From contig OZ007574.1 of the NCBI GenBank assembly GCA_963931925.1, forward strand, positions 31,380,764 through 31,444,763: a stretch of DNA of 64,000 nt, in the 5' to 3' direction. This DNA is from Onchidella celtica (Eukaryota > Mollusca > Gastropoda > Systellommatophora > Onchidiidae). Shown piece after piece: positions 1 through 11,224 of the stretch. Below the pieces are notes generated by a model. That model saw only the letters and a program-made list of their open reading frames with translations. It was not told the DNA's origin and made no database searches. The position numbers and the translations under genes were made by a program. The number at the start of each line of letters is the position of its first letter. Within the stretch, counting starts at the first letter, position 1.

Positions 1-394
1 GATCGCTCCGTGTTAGTGTCTTTCATCACCATTTCATTCGAGTTTCTTTCCTTCCATGAAAATTAATATTTAGGAGTCTCCTTAAAAACCACATGGGACA
101 CCTGACAAAGGTTTTGAACACCTTGCTCTAACTGGAAAAATAGAGGGCAAAAAAGCAGAGATAGACAAAGGGCGACAGGGAAAAACCAGGACAATAATAT
201 AGGCTTTTTGAGAGCATCCGAGAGGAGGAATGAGTGGCGAACTATGATCGTCGATATCTGTTCCAGATCCGGCACTTGAAGAAGAATCTTGAACATGAGC
301 ATTCGATTACTGGAGACCACTATTCCAATCAAGTGAAAAAATTAAGGGAGGCAACGAAAGAAAAATGCAGAAGAAAGCTAAGAAAAGGTGCATG
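1..394. other. left edge, no supported gene
   Basis: A minus-strand frame is open across 63-332, but it shows no motif and no convincing splice sites. The sequence leads directly into the mariner relic and its 3' part may be unrecognisable transposon sequence. Confidence 0.3.
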
Positions 395-640
395 ACTGCT
401 TCAAGGCAATTCGCCAGCGCACACTTCAAGGAAAGCAGCAGAAACTGTGCGAGACTGGTTTTAAAATTTTACCACAGTCACGTTGTTCGCCAGATCTGGC
501 TCCGTCAGACTTGAACTTCTTCCCCGAACTGAAAAAGCATTTGAAAGGAAGACATTTTGAAAGTGATGATGCAGCGGCTCAAGGGGTATTCTCCCGTTCA
601 ATCATGTACGCCTTCTGGCTCCATTATGGCAAGATAAAAT
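395..640 (+). pseudogene. mariner-type transposase relic (C-terminal part)
   Basis: Two adjoining frames read like the catalytic C-terminal part of a mariner DD34D transposase. The first, from about 402, reads GNSPAHTSRKAAETVRDW, where functional family members have D-N at the second catalytic aspartate. After a frameshift near 450 the next frame gives SPDLAPSDLNFFPELKKHLK and then a FESDD block, the hallmark end of mariner proteins with the third catalytic Asp (SPDLAPSD). The catalytic D-to-G change, the frameshift and the absence of the N-terminal helix-turn-helix show a dead copy. No inverted termini were found. A C-run at about 645-665 follows directly. The identification rests on motif recognition and is fairly secure; the boundaries are not. 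Confidence 0.75.
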
Positions 641-768
641 ACGCCCCCACCCCCCCCCCCACCCCCCAAACAATAAAAATGTGGTCTCTCTTTCCCACAG
701 TGTTTTACAAAATAAAACAAAATAAATATCTTTGACCGCATTTCCAGTACTGTGTACAGTGTACTCAC

Positions 769-904
769 CTTGTCCATCTCAAATTTAGAAACTTGACCTT
801 CATACGGTCTGCCAGAGTAGAAGAACATACAGCAGAAGACTGCTGCGACCAACAACCTTTGAATAATTTTCAGAGCCCTGCCACGCACCATGTTGTAGCT
901 GGAT
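769..904 (-). CDS. probable host coding exon with type II membrane anchor
   Basis: On the minus strand a pyrimidine-rich acceptor (TTTGTCCAG, ending at 905) is followed by a short leader and an ATG at 889-891 in a strong context (CAACATGG). The frame runs exactly 41 codons to a consensus donor, AAG|GTGAGT, at 768. The peptide begins MVRGRALKIIQR, then a hydrophobic stretch LLVAAVFCCMFFY at residues 13-25, then a polar segment. A short basic N-terminus, one hydrophobic helix and a polar stem is the layout of type II signal anchors, as in Golgi glycosyltransferases and sulfotransferases, but no enzyme domain is present here. The next exons would lie below 768 or outside the window. Exon structure seen; protein class inferred. 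It could also be a signal peptide of a secreted protein. Confidence 0.5.
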
Positions 905-1020
905 CTGGACAAAGAGACAGACACAAAAACTGACGATCAGTGCCCCTATTAAGCAATTGTAAATGATGTAAGATGTTTTGGAGCATTGGGGAGGTGGCGT
1001 TTCTGGTGTTCTCTCGCTAC

Positions 1021-1152
1021 CAGTGGCGCAGGGGCCCCGAAGAAACCTTTTTTTCATGAGTGAAGTTTGGGTGTTGCCCTATTGTTGTTGGTTGTGAAGG
1101 GGGGGGGGGGCTAGACGTTTGAGCTTCAGGGTGTCAAAAATGTAACTACGCC
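1021..1152 (+). mobile_element. hAT-type miniature element, CAGTGGCG family, degraded copy
   Basis: The copy starts CAGTGGCG and shares the family's interior with the copies at 4710, 33487, 42235 and 47174: GGGCCCC, a GAAGAAAC motif, AATGAGTGAA-like sequence, GTTGCCCTATTG, and GGTTGTGAAG followed by a G-run. The first part of the interior and the right terminus (expected CGCCACTG) are missing; it stops at CTACGCC. Confidence 0.6.
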
Positions 1153-2149
1153 AAAACTGTAGTTATACATGGAAAATACCAACATTTGAAAGAGAGACAT
1201 AATATGTTTATATGCATGAACCAGGTAGGCCTACCAATGTGGTGACGAACTGGTAGCGAAGTGTGGGCCTAGGTGGCGAATTCTGAGGTTGTTAAAGTAT
1301 ATAACACACCAGCAGAGGTACACGGCCATGCTCGGAGTATAATTCTTACCTTCTGCCACTTCCTTTACCTCTCTCCTCCAGGTCTGTCTTCCCTTTTCCC
1401 TTCCCTCCTCCTTCCCTCCCCTCCTTACATCTATTCTTCCAGGCACCCGTTTTTGGGTGTGTATCTGTGTTTGTTTGTTTGTTTGTCTTATCTCAGTAAT
1501 CTGCTCTGGAGGACACTACTACTACCCTGTGATCTCGCACCAATTCTGACCCACTCTATAATTGTGTGCATTATTGTATGTGGGAGTTGTAACAAAGATA
1601 TTAGATATACCAAGATGAAACAGCTGGCAAGTTTAACGTGCACAGATTTAGCACCGCCACCTAAGGGCGAAAGCGAGGATATTTATCATGAACGATACCG
1701 TATTTTACAAAACCAATGAGGAAAATATTGAATTTTATTCACTATAATTTAGCTATCGTTGTCGGCCTGGATTGCAGTCACTTATATTGTCATTATAACT
1801 TCAATCGCCGTAGGAAAATTCGGGTCTCTTTTTTTTTTTTAAGTCGCATCAGCACTGCAACAAATCTGCACCATTAATTTACCATTATGCCCAGCATTCT
1901 TTTCATGCAAGGTACCATGGGCCCCGCCGCGGATGAGAGCCCAAACTGTGTGTACGATCTTTTTTTAGAGGCCGGAAGAAGGGAGTGTCTTATCTTATAT
2001 TGTAGAGTCAGTTAGGGATAAAAGGTCTATGAGTTGTGCACATGTTGATATATAGATTATTTAGGGCTGGGCATTTGCACCTCTCTTTTTCTTGTTGTTG
2101 TTCTTTTCTTGTTTCTCTGTTGGTTCTTCTTGTCTTATTTCTGGCTTTC
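1153..2149. other. no supported gene
   Basis: A pyrimidine-rich stretch at about 1365-1435 keeps frames open on both strands, but they have low complexity. A T-run lies near 1830. Nothing else is recognised. Confidence 0.3.
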
Positions 2150-2505
2150 ATAGCCCTCAAAAGGGCTCCCATTTTGGGTTCTTTCTTGTCTGCTTACGTT
2201 CGTTGTTTTCGTCCATCCTAGACCTCAAACGGACTCCCATTTGGGGTCCTTCTTTCTTGCTTGTTTTCCTAACAAAGGACATAATGTTTGGTCTGCATTG
2301 ATCGTGAGATAGCTGCGATTATGTCCCTTGGACAACCTGTCCCTCTGCCAAGAAAATAATATTTTTATTGTTATTGTTTTCGTGCTTCCTAGCCCCCATT
2401 AGGGCTCCTATTTGGATTCTTTCCTGCTTGCTTGCGTTCCTTGTTTTCGTGCTTCCTAGCCCCAAAAAGGGCTCCTTATCGGGCTGCTTCCTACCTTTGA
2501 TTTGT
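2150..2505 (+). repeat. degenerate tandem repeat with GGGCTCC units
   Basis: About four imperfect units, each with TAGCCC(N)AAAAGGGCTCC-like sequence followed by TTTCTTGCTTGCTTRCGTTC-like sequence, at about 2155, 2221, 2385 and 2455. A single similar unit is at about 29335-29370 (TAGCCCTCAAAAGGGCTCC), so the unit is a dispersed element that has been locally multiplied. The apparent small frames here are just the repeat. Confidence 0.55.
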
Positions 2506-2734
2506 TTTTGGGATGTCGTCAAAGAGAGGGCTGAAAAGAGTAAGACAGATATCCCTATCATGGAGTAGGGAGGGGGGAGGGGGGAGTAGTTGGGGAATCC
2601 TTACTAAAAGATTTACGCCCTGTTGCATGGGCGGTAAGTATGCTGGTTTACATTGTGTATTTTATTTATTGGTTGTCGCCCCCGCGGCTGTGTGGCAACG
2701 GCCAAAAATCGCTACCCAGTGCGAAAAAAAAATT

Positions 2735-2858
2735 CTAGGCGTTTCCGCACTTCGTTTTCGTTTCCGTGTCCGTGCCCATGAGAAGGCCTTTTCTATTTTA
2801 CTACTTGATGGATTTGAACACTTTCGTTTCCGTTTCCGTACACGCCCGAACACAGCTT
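2735..2858 (+). repeat. half copy of the GGAAACGG palindromic miniature element
   Basis: TTTCCGTGTCCGTGCCCATGAGAAGG and a second GTTTCCGTTTCCGTACACG block match the right arm of the complete element that follows at 2859-3043. The two lie head to tail. Confidence 0.5.
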
Positions 2859-3043
2859 TAAGCTGGGTTCTCATGTGTACGGAAACGGAAACGGCAAAAA
2901 ATCCCTCATATAATAAAAAGAAAGAGAGTTTCCATGTGTACAGAAACGGCGTGCGGAAACATTCTTTCTATTTCACTACTTGAAAGCTCTTTGACATTTC
3001 CGTTGCCGTTTTCCGTTTCCGTATACATGAGAACCCAGCTTTA
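2859..3043. mobile_element. palindromic miniature inverted-repeat element
   Basis: The left terminus TAAGCTGGGTTCTCATGTGT is mirrored at 3043-3003 by TAAAGCTGGGTTCTCATGTA; both continue into ACGGAAACGGAAA(A)CGGC. The arms are about 40 bp in a 185-bp element. Partial arms of the same family lie at 2735-2858, 13305-13355 and 56942-56992. No coding sequence, so non-autonomous. Confidence 0.7.
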
Positions 3044-3223
3044 TGCTACTTTATAATAAAATACAGTATGCTTGAGAGGAAAGTAAAAAAACAAAGAATA
3101 AGTTTGATTACTCGGTTACTTAAGAAAATAATGCCGCGAGACGTGTTCGACCTCTAAATATATATCTTTAAATGCACTTTTTAACCGTCATTTTAATTAT
3201 TGGAGCTTCATTGGAAGCATGCT

Positions 3224-3294
3224 CTTTGTGTGTGTGTTTGTGTATGTGTGTTTGTGTGTGTGTTTGTGTGTGTGTGTGCGTGTGTGTGGCTGAG
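3224..3294 (+). repeat. (GT)n microsatellite
   Basis: Interrupted GT/TTTGTG dinucleotide tract of about 70 bases. The open frames on both strands here (Cys/Val or His/Thr repeats) are artefacts of it. Confidence 0.9.
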
Positions 3295-3417
3295 AGATTG
3301 CTCACAATCGTGAGGGGCGGGAAAGGGTATCAGCATATAATCAGCTGCTCTTCTTCCCCCCTTTAAAAAAAAAAAAATTACTAACATTAAAATGGCATCT
3401 AGAATGACATTTAATTT

Positions 3418-3845
3418 GTGTAGCCGCTCGACAAAATGAGGCACATTTCGGCTGTACCCGATTCGAGAAAATCGTTAAAAGGCGCCAGGGGGTCAATTTT
3501 ATCGATTTTGAGTTTCCAATATTTTAAAAAGGTTTAACCTATTGACTACTCCTTTTTCGAATGATAATCCTGTTTGAGAAGGGTAACTGCCTCAAAATTG
3601 ACGATGAATTGAGACACTGTCAATAATTTTGATGAAAAGCTGAAACTTTGAAGGCGTTTTCCTTAAAACTGTGGTTCTGTCACTTCCTGTCTTTGAGAGG
3701 ACATAATTATCTTCTCTGCTCATTAGATTACAGCAATATTTTGTTTAATACCAAATGAAAGGGCTTTGGATAACCTATTTGGTGATACCAATATCTCCAT
3801 ACCACCAAAATACACGAAGTGCCTCATTTTGTCGGGCGCCTACAC
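3418..3845. mobile_element. 428-bp miniature element with 28-bp inverted termini
   Basis: The left end, GTGTAGCCGCTCGACAAAAT continuing GAGGCAC, is mirrored by the right end reading inward as GTGTAGGCGCCCGACAAAAT continuing GAGGCAC. Only two or three mismatches occur over about 28 bp. The interior is A+T-rich with no frame. No target duplication was recognised with confidence. Superfamily not assigned. Confidence 0.7.
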
Positions 3846-4204
3846 GTTTGGATCTCTCTCTTACTTTTTACCACTGAAAATATCCGAAATCATAATTACG
3901 ACACTCCGAGGTCTGGACAGTCAATGATTTGCAGCGTAGCGAAACAGAAAACTTGTGGATGAACAAATTTGCAGAGCCCTAGGGTAGCGGACAAGTAACA
4001 AAAAAACTTGGGTCTCGTGAACAGCGAAACGCCCAATCGAGCGCAAGTTTTGTTGTTTTGATGTCTTTGTTTTCTGAAGATCTTTGCCCTTGACATTTGC
4101 GCCTCTTTTTTCTTGTCTTCTATTTTTCTTGTTCTGTTTAGTTGTTATATTTGTATTTTGCGTACTTGTTTCGGGGGGGGGGGGGGGGGGGTAGGTTTTT
4201 AAAA
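3846..4204. other. no supported gene; poly-G tract
   Basis: Holds an 18-base G-run at about 4175-4192. The rest shows nothing I recognise. Confidence 0.3.
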
Positions 4205-4455
4205 TATTTTTTGCCCTCATTAGGCCGGCTCTTCTCGATTTCCAACAGCCAAGGTATCTCTAACGGGGCCAATGTGCACATGGGCCCTCCGAGTTTTTAG
4301 TTATATTCGAGAAGACTAGGTGCCCTGTCCTACCTAGCATAGGATCAGGGACAGGAAATTCTCCCAAATTTCCAACATGCCTGCACTAACCGGGAATCGA
4401 AAACCCAGTACCTTCGGCATGAGAGGTGAGCACTTTGCCTCTAGACCAAGGTCTT
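4205..4455 (-). mobile_element. tRNA-derived SINE, reverse orientation
   Basis: Read on the minus strand it begins TTGGTCTAGAGGCAAAGTGC (tRNA A-box-like), then a B-box-like GGGTTTTCGATTCCC, then TGCAGGCATGTTGGAAATTT, CCTGTCCCTGATCCTATG, a CACCTAGTCTTCTCG core, AAACTCGGAGGGCCC, GTGTGCAC-like sequence and TTGGCTGTTGGAAATCGAGA. The same order of blocks occurs at 27892/28395, 29495, 45490, 49495 and in part at 25225, 57970 and 59085. Internal RNA polymerase III promoter boxes and a shared body define the family. Confidence 0.85.
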
Positions 4456-4709
4456 TTACGTGTCTGGGACTTCAAAGTGGCACAGCTAACGGGAAGAAAA
4501 AGCATAGAGACAATGAAAGTGGACAGTGCTTCTATCTAGTTCATCTCTGGGTGTACGTTTTGGTTACCGGTATCACTGAAGAAATTTTCACAGCTGTCTT
4601 GTCTGTCCTATACGTACTGTAAAGCCTGATGGCAAAGTCGCTCCGCTGACCGATCTCACTAACCTCTTCAATCTCACTACTGCATGCCTCGACGAAAAAG
4701 TTCCGTGAT

Positions 4710-4897
4710 CAGTGGCGGATCTGCTATTAAACTAATAACGCTTAAGCTTCAGGGCCCCGAATCCCAGGGGAGGGGAGGGGGGCTGAAGAAACTATTTTTA
4801 ATGAGTGAATTTTGGATGTTGCCCTATTGGTGCTGGTTGTGAAGAGGCCCTATAACAGATCAAGCTTCAGGTCCCAAAAAATATAAGTCTACCACTG
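4710..4897 (+). mobile_element. hAT-type miniature element, CAGTGGCG family, near complete
   Basis: Starts CAGTGGCGGATCTGCT and ends CTACCACTG, so the termini are inverted CAGTGG. Flanks TCCGTGAT (4702-4709) and TCTATGAT (4898-4905) match at 6 of 8 positions, the differences being a CG-to-TA change. An 8-bp duplication and CAGTGGCG termini are the hAT superfamily signature. Contains a G-rich run. Confidence 0.75.
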
Positions 4898-4905
4898 TCT
4901 ATGAT

Positions 4906-6170
4906 GCAGTGTGGTATGGGGGAAGAACACACATACACTCCTGTGCTTACCTTTCCAATGAATAAAGAAAAAAAACAACTATTCTAAGGTGGAAAACGCT
5001 ATCCCAAAGTGGAAGACATTATTTTATATCCGCAGACAACGAGGCAGATTCTGGGACACAACACACTATGCCGCGGTACTACCACAGGACCGCTAGGGTC
5101 GTAATACGATGCTACGAGAGACGCACGACGGGACGGTCTGAGTCTCATGAAAGGGCCAAAATCGTAAACAAGAAATCACACCACAGGGCCAAATCTTAGC
5201 CACACGCCGTTGGTGACTGCAAAAGGTTAATTCATGACGCTGTACCAAAAGGTGGGTTTAGGGTCGGGTCGAGAAAAAGATAAAGGGAAAAAGTTGCTCT
5301 GAAAACGTTTTGAGTGAATATTAAATTTTTAATTAGATTAAGAAAAGGAACTTTAGTGTGTGGGATGAATTTTTCAACGCGGATGGAAATATTTTAAGAT
5401 CTAACCTTTGTGGTGATGTAGCAGTTGTAACGTGCAACCTATCCATGGTGTGACAGGGATTATGCTGTTCCTGCAAAACTATAAAGCAAAAAAAAAAAAA
5501 AAAGTCTGATTTTGAGCAACCCCGGCATTAAATCTTACACGTTTCAGGGAAATCGCCACTTTTTGGCCGAACTGAGTTACATACTACAAGCTACTTCCAC
5601 AGGCCTTTTCTATTGTGTTTCAAAGTATCAGGCGCATTCGGTGTGTAATTTGTACTTATTACCAAAGAGAGGGGGGGAAAAGTCCTATCTCTAAGAGCTA
5701 TGAGCACATGAAACTTCGACCTTCAATTTCTCAGAAGTTGATGGAAGGGAGTTAGAACCTTGTCATTCTAAGGGGACTCAATAGTGTTACACAGGGCTGA
5801 GAGCACAAAAATAAAAAATAAATCCTGTCTTATCCGGCGACTCAGTCATTTTGCATTTTACATGTAATTACCACACGGATATTAATTGGATAATAGAGAA
5901 ACAAAAATGTAAATAAGAAGAGCACATTGTTATTATCATTTTTAATACTCAAGTGTAAATCTTCTGTCGCTGCTGCAGTGCAGCTAAACAATCTTTGATT
6001 AAAAAATTCAGCATTATGTTGGATACAGGATTTGATTTTCTGTAATTTCCAAAATATTGGTCTCCTAATTGGCCGTTGTCGGGGGCGAATGTTATTTTAC
6101 TTGTAAGCCATTGCTGGTCAGTGAAAACACCTTAGTATTTCCTCTATTTGGCCTTGTAATTAGACTGCAC
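4906..6170. other. no supported gene
   Basis: Anonymous sequence becoming A+T-rich after about 5280. An A-run is at about 5488-5503. No motif, exon or repeat recognised. Confidence 0.3.
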
Positions 6171-6175
6171 GCCTC

Positions 6176-6470
6176 TCACAAAATTCTTCCTAAATATCTT
6201 TGAAATACACGTACACAGTTAGCTTGCGACACCCAACAAGCCATAGATTGGAGAGATTTCCCAAGGAATCCAGCTTCATAATTCTCACCACCTCGTTGAT
6301 TAACAAGAACAGTCCAAGCGAGTGGCAGATTTGGCTCATAATCATTCAAGTCCGTCAACATCTGAAACATACCATTGGTAGGATCTGTTTGTAACAGGTG
6401 TAGAGGAAATCCTCTTCTGATATTGAGTGCCAATTCGAAAATAGATATACGATAATGAGATTTTTTTTAA
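6176..6470 (-). CDS. unidentified open frame, possible terminal exon
   Basis: A minus-strand frame ends in TGA at 6176-6178 and is open for about 95 codons; an ATG lies at 6433 but the frame continues upstream of it. The residues are of balanced composition, rich in L, N, Q and aromatics, including DLNDYEPNLPLAWTVLVNQR and a Cys-containing end SMACWVSQANCVRVF, unlike the low-complexity frames elsewhere. A T-run and then a poly-G tract at about 6486-6500 lie just upstream. I do not recognise the family, and no clean acceptor site was fixed. It could be the last exon of a host gene or a transposon-derived fragment. Confidence 0.25.
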
Positions 6471-6479
6471 AAAGTGTGT

Positions 6480-7950
6480 TTGGCCGGGGGGGGGGGGGGT
6501 GTCACGAAGGGGCGCAAATTTTATGGTGTATCCAGAGACATGCTTCTAGTAATCTTAATACTGTCAGTGTCATAAGACAATTACACTGGCCGTTTAGTTC
6601 ACAGCTGGAATGTCAGTGCCTGTTAAACCAGCGTTCCAGAAATTTTTATTTTGTTGGGATTTGTGAACCAGAGTCAGCCTCCAAATACTAAATGTGCAAG
6701 TTGAAGATTTGACAAGCCACAGAAACTCCTTCCTGACAGTAATAGGGTTAAAGATATATGCAGGTCACTGGGTGTTGGAAACCCTGTCAGTGTACCCTAC
6801 AATTGTCGAGTTTCACTCAGTAAATTGACGAGTGTATAAAAAGTAGCATTTATCCGCTATCGATCGTCAAGCTTTTACCGCGCCCCACTGTCCTTGGCGC
6901 CTTTCGCCTACAATTTGCGCCATCACAAACCGGATGTGAGGCAGCCATATTTCCAAGCTCAGTCAAGCAAGGAATGATGTTATGAAACTTCCACGCTAGC
7001 CAAACAAAGAAAACATGTTTTACAATTTTATGGCACACCATTCAAACTTTTTTTTTTTTTTTAAAAGAAGACGCAGAAATCCGTTTATGAATGTTGCATT
7101 GAACATAGAAAGATGGCGCCAGTGTATGAAACGTGATACGGATAGCTTTTCAGGATTTCCGGACCCGTTTGAGTATTGTCACTTCTGTGAACTTTTTAAG
7201 CCATATAAAAAGAGCTGCGCAGTAATTCGGTCATTTCCAAAGCTTCAGACGGGGCTTTCAGTGTCAGAATTGAATGGTATAATATTGTATTTAGATTTTG
7301 ATGCAATTCTCAGGATTGAAACTGTGCTAAAAACCTAAGAGGAACGTTTGGTTAGGGCTCACTGAATGTTTCACACTGGAAACATTCCCGGCCACTTAAA
7401 GGCTTGTTCAAATAATACTTTCTTCTTCACTTTTATACCTGACTTTACAAGTACAGCAATAGCGCACTGTTGGCAACGTATGTGATCTGACACACGCAGA
7501 GTTTCTATTCTGTATCTTTTCGTGTCACTGAGCGACCCCATTTTGCAAATTCTCAACTTTGATTACTTAAGGGGTGAGAAAATTAAAACAAACAAACAAA
7601 ACAAAACAGAAAAAAGAAAACTGATGAAAAATGATACTGGAACATTCAAAACACTGTAATATTGCAGCTACAGGGCCGAGGAGCGCGTTTAAAGTCGGTA
7701 TCATCATCTACACACAGATTACGAGCGTCTCTGGAATCATCATATAATAATGGAGCTTGGGCCCAACTTTGCGACCGCAACGGCTTTTTTACTACGAAAC
7801 GTAGAGAAATGAAACTTGGCACATGTATGTAAAATTTATTAAGCCTGTACGTGTCTTGCTCATTTTTTCCCGAAACTCTTTACTTTTCCCAGAAATTCAG
7901 TTATAATTATCAGTTATCAATTCATGATTGCGAATACGACGTGATAATGT
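6480..7950. other. mostly featureless; one ORF of uncertain status
   Basis: A plus-strand frame (about 7087-7335) contains a balanced segment with CHFCELF and follows an AAGATGGCGCC motif at about 7112, which resembles YY1-type initiator motifs. Neither is enough to call a gene. T-runs lie near 7050. Confidence 0.2.
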
Positions 7951-8072
7951 ACTTCCGTCAATTTCGTCATTTCCGCCTCTTACCGGAAATGTAAACTAGA
8001 GTTCACGACCCAGCCAGGCCAAGAAAACTTTGACAGTGATACCGAGTATAGTGTTATACAGATGAGGTGAGT
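7951..8072 (+). promoter_or_regulatory. possible housekeeping-type promoter and first exon
   Basis: ETS-like sites ACTTCCG (7951) and ACCGGAAAT (7982-7990) precede a leader ending in CAGATGAG|GTGAGT: an ATG at 8062-8064, two further bases, then a consensus donor at 8067. An ETS cluster about 80-110 bases before a start codon that is split by an intron is common in ubiquitously expressed animal genes. No downstream exon could be identified, so this is suggestive only. Confidence 0.3.
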
Positions 8073-8689
8073 GCCATTCATTCATACCAAGAAAACTGTG
8101 CGTAAATATTTAGATCATTTTTTACGAACACATGAGCCCATGAAAAATGCTCGGTGCGCACTACTGTGCACTGTGTACTACCTCTAATACTATCCTATTT
8201 ATCTATTGATCGCCGATTTTATGTGGATGACCCAAAGTGTCTCGTCATCAATGTCTTTGTGCTGATTCCTTTCGGTCTGGAGTGGTGAGCTTTGTTTTTT
8301 ACCATTCGAAGAATGGGGCAGTTACTAGTTAGAATAATTGCTGTTTCATTCGCGTTTTCTTAATTCTTGTACTCCAATAGTTATGTAAGTGGATCGTATC
8401 TATATAAAAAAAACAGTAAGGAAAAAAAATTCACTGCTACGAGGAAGAAATGCCCAGACCTGAAAAAATTACATGTGAAAGATAGTTCTTTTTGCTACTA
8501 TGTCTATTCCTTTGACATGAAAGCGAAGTATCGTAATTTTGTAATAAATGAAAATAGGCCTAAAAACATCGAATAATGCTTTCTCCTCAACAATGATGGC
8601 CTCCCTCCTGCCTTTGTTTTGTTTCGACTTTAAACTTCTGGTTGCGTTTCAAAGTTAGAAGGCATGAGTTTCTGTGCCGTCTGCCTTAT
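8073..8689. other. no supported gene
   Basis: A Lys/Tyr-rich plus-strand frame at 8367-8576 is open but shows no motif; A+T-rich sequence explains it. Would be intronic if the promoter call just upstream is right. Confidence 0.25.
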
Positions 8690-8835
8690 GCACGGGCCAT
8701 GCGGGTGTTACTGTGCTAGTTGTGAGTTGTTTTCTACCTAGATCTACATAATCTGTGTGCCGATTGTGCGTGTTGTTTTCTAGATAAAAATATTTCTCCC
8801 GGGCAGGGCCGGGTAACTCAGCTAGTATTGTAAAA
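8690..8835 (-). repeat. hairpin-headed dispersed repeat (CCCGGC family), reverse copy
   Basis: On the minus strand it reads ATACTAGCTGAGTTACCCGG, then CCCTGCCCGGG, then AAACAACACGCACAATCGGC, ACACAGATTATGTAGATCTA and ACACCCGCATGGCCC. The last blocks are shared with 56265-56350. The opening CCCGGC-loop-GCCCGGG can form a short stem. Confidence 0.65.
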
Positions 8836-10255
8836 TATTCTTTTAATCGGTGAATTGTTAAAGGAATTTGAGAAATCATACCATTTTTTCTCCATCCAAA
8901 AGACACCTTTGGTCGGCTGTTGGAACCTCGTTAAGTTGATTTTTGGGCAAATTCACTTTTTTTCAAAAGTGATATCTGCAGCACGAGACACATCGGGTGC
9001 ACTTGAAAAAACGAAAAAAATTTGCTTAGCTTAGAAGTGGTGAAAAGCGATGATGTAATCCCGTGTTATAACCCCGGTAAAGTTCCGCTGGGAGAATGTA
9101 TGCTCTTGAACCCCGCTAAAATCGTATGCGAGGCTATGCATCGCTGGCCACGGCCAATTGTTGGCACTTGAACCTCGCTAACCGTATAGTTTAGTAGCGT
9201 TTAATAGTAAATAAACTTTTAGTAAACGTTTAATAGCGTGTCTATTATGTGTACCAATTATTGGCGCTTGAAAACGAAGAAAAAAAGTGAGAGTCGACAA
9301 ATGTAGCCTCAATGTAAAAATCATTATTTCGCAGTAGTACATGTATCAGGTTAACAAATAGCGAGATTGAAGAAAGGCAGTCATGTACCATGCCCTGTAA
9401 ATTCATAATTATTTTAATGGGTTTGGAGATACAGGGAATAGGTCATTGTTTACAAAATTCACACATACACACACACACACGCACACACTCACAGAGTAAT
9501 TAGGTTTTAATAAGTTCGAAATGACTTTTTATTTTTTGGTTACTTTATATAATTATAGTTATGTGCCAGTAAAATCATTGTCTGGGGACAAATAAAAAGT
9601 GTTCACTTTGAAATAGCCTAGATTTCAAAGAGCGTAGATTTTGCGTCCGAAGTCATTGATGAGTTCTTTTGTTTCTCGGGGGCCTCAGCATAGTGCTGTT
9701 GGCCCCCTAAAAAATCCGTCCGAAGTCAGGGATATTGTCATTGATGTAATAGCCGACGGCAGAGTAAAATTGAATGAATAGATCAAAGGAAGGGGCGGCG
9801 ACGAGTTCACGGTCTTTGAAGTTGCCGCTCAATAGAGTGGACTCCGTCTTTAAAGAAAGAAAGACAAGACCGGCGAATATGGGCGGATCTAATGTGACCA
9901 AATAAGGACGGTAATGGTAAATATTATTTGGGTAAATAATTTGAGTTGATTGATCAATCTGTAATTAATCATGCGCATCTTAGTCCCACACTTTAATAGC
10001 TATAAATAATGTCAGTCTCATTTCAGTCAGTGACCAGTCAAAGTAAAGCGCCCCACTATGTGAATTTTTGAAACCAGTGTTTTCCAGTATGTAATACATA
10101 AGTCACTGTGCATTTCCAGCTTGTTATTTTCAACATTTCCTCTGAGCAAAGGGCAATACATGGTGTAGTAAGCACTTTCAAAACCTGTTAGAGGAAGATC
10201 CCGATCGTAGAGCCTCTGATTGACGTTGCACACAAACCTTACTAATGTGAAAGTA
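8836..10255. other. no supported gene; (AC)n tract
   Basis: Short recurring phrases such as TTGAACCYCGCTAA at about 8924, 9106 and 9168 suggest a decayed repeat. An (AC)n run is at about 9463-9490. Nothing else recognised. Confidence 0.3.
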
Positions 10256-10259
10256 GATA

Positions 10260-11180
10260 TCTCAAAGAAACACAGTGAAGCTCTCTCATTGCACTAAATT
10301 GCAACTCTCTCTCAAAGAACTATACTGGAACTCTCTCACAGAACCAAGTGCACAGCTCAGCTCTCAAAGACCAAAAGTGGAACGCTCTCAAAGAACAAAC
10401 AAGTAACTCTCAAAAAACAAAAATGAAAATTACCCAAGGAACTGAAATGCAGCCATCTCAATTAGCAAACGTGCAACTCTCTTTCTCTCTTCCTCTCTCT
10501 CAGAACCAGAGCGCCACATTCTCAAAGAACAAGATGTACCTCTCTCAGGGAGCAGCTCTCTCACAGACAAGATTGTATCTCCCTCAAATAACAAAAGTGC
10601 AGGACTCTCATCCCCTCATCATCGACTCTCTCAAACAACCAGAGTGAACGTCTCCCACAAGGATCCAGAGTGCAGTTGTCTCTCAAAATCCCTGAGTGCA
10701 GTTTCTCTCACAGACCCAGAATGCAGATTTATCAAAGAACCAGAGCGCACCTCTTTCAAGTTGCATCTCGCTCAAAGAACCAACATGCAGTTCTCTCTCA
10801 AAGAACTAGAGTGCACCTCTTTCAAGTTGCATCTCTCTCAAAGAACCAAAATGCAACAATCTCCCAAAGAACTGGAGTGCACCTCTTTCAAGTTGCATCT
10901 ATCTCAAAGAACCAAAATGCAACAATCTCCCAAAGAACTGGAGTGCACCTCTTTCAAGTTTCATCTCTTTCAAAGAACCAAAATGTGGCTCTCTCTCAAA
11001 GAACTGGAGTGCACGTCTTAAGAGTTGCCTCTCTCTCAAAGAACTAAAATGCATCTGTCTCTATCTCTGTGTCTAGTCTGTCTGTATGTCTGTCTCTTTC
11101 TCTCATTGTCCAAAAAAAAAAAACAGTGCAACTCACTCAAAGAACCAAAGTGCAACTCTCTCAATGAACCTCAGCATATT
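10260..11180 (+). repeat. CTCTCAAAGAACC repeat array
   Basis: Built from short degenerate units of the form TCTCTCAAAGAACCARAGTGCA. Within it a higher-order 66-bp unit repeats in tandem from about 10745 to 11015 (GTGCACCTCT recurs at 10811, 10877 and 10943). Two overlapping frames of 125 codons here are products of the repeat, with 22-residue periods, not genes. Confidence 0.85.
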
Positions 11181-11224
11181 ATTTCAAGAATTCCAATGGA
11201 CAGAACGAAATGAACTGCCCAACA

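Noticed and set aside
4205-4455. Functional tRNA gene
   Set aside because: A- and B-box-like sequences are followed by a SINE body repeated at several loci; no complete cloverleaf is supported here or in the other copies.
10348-11047. Overlapping 99-125 codon frames
   Set aside because: They follow the CTCTCAAAGAACC repeat and its 66-bp higher-order unit.
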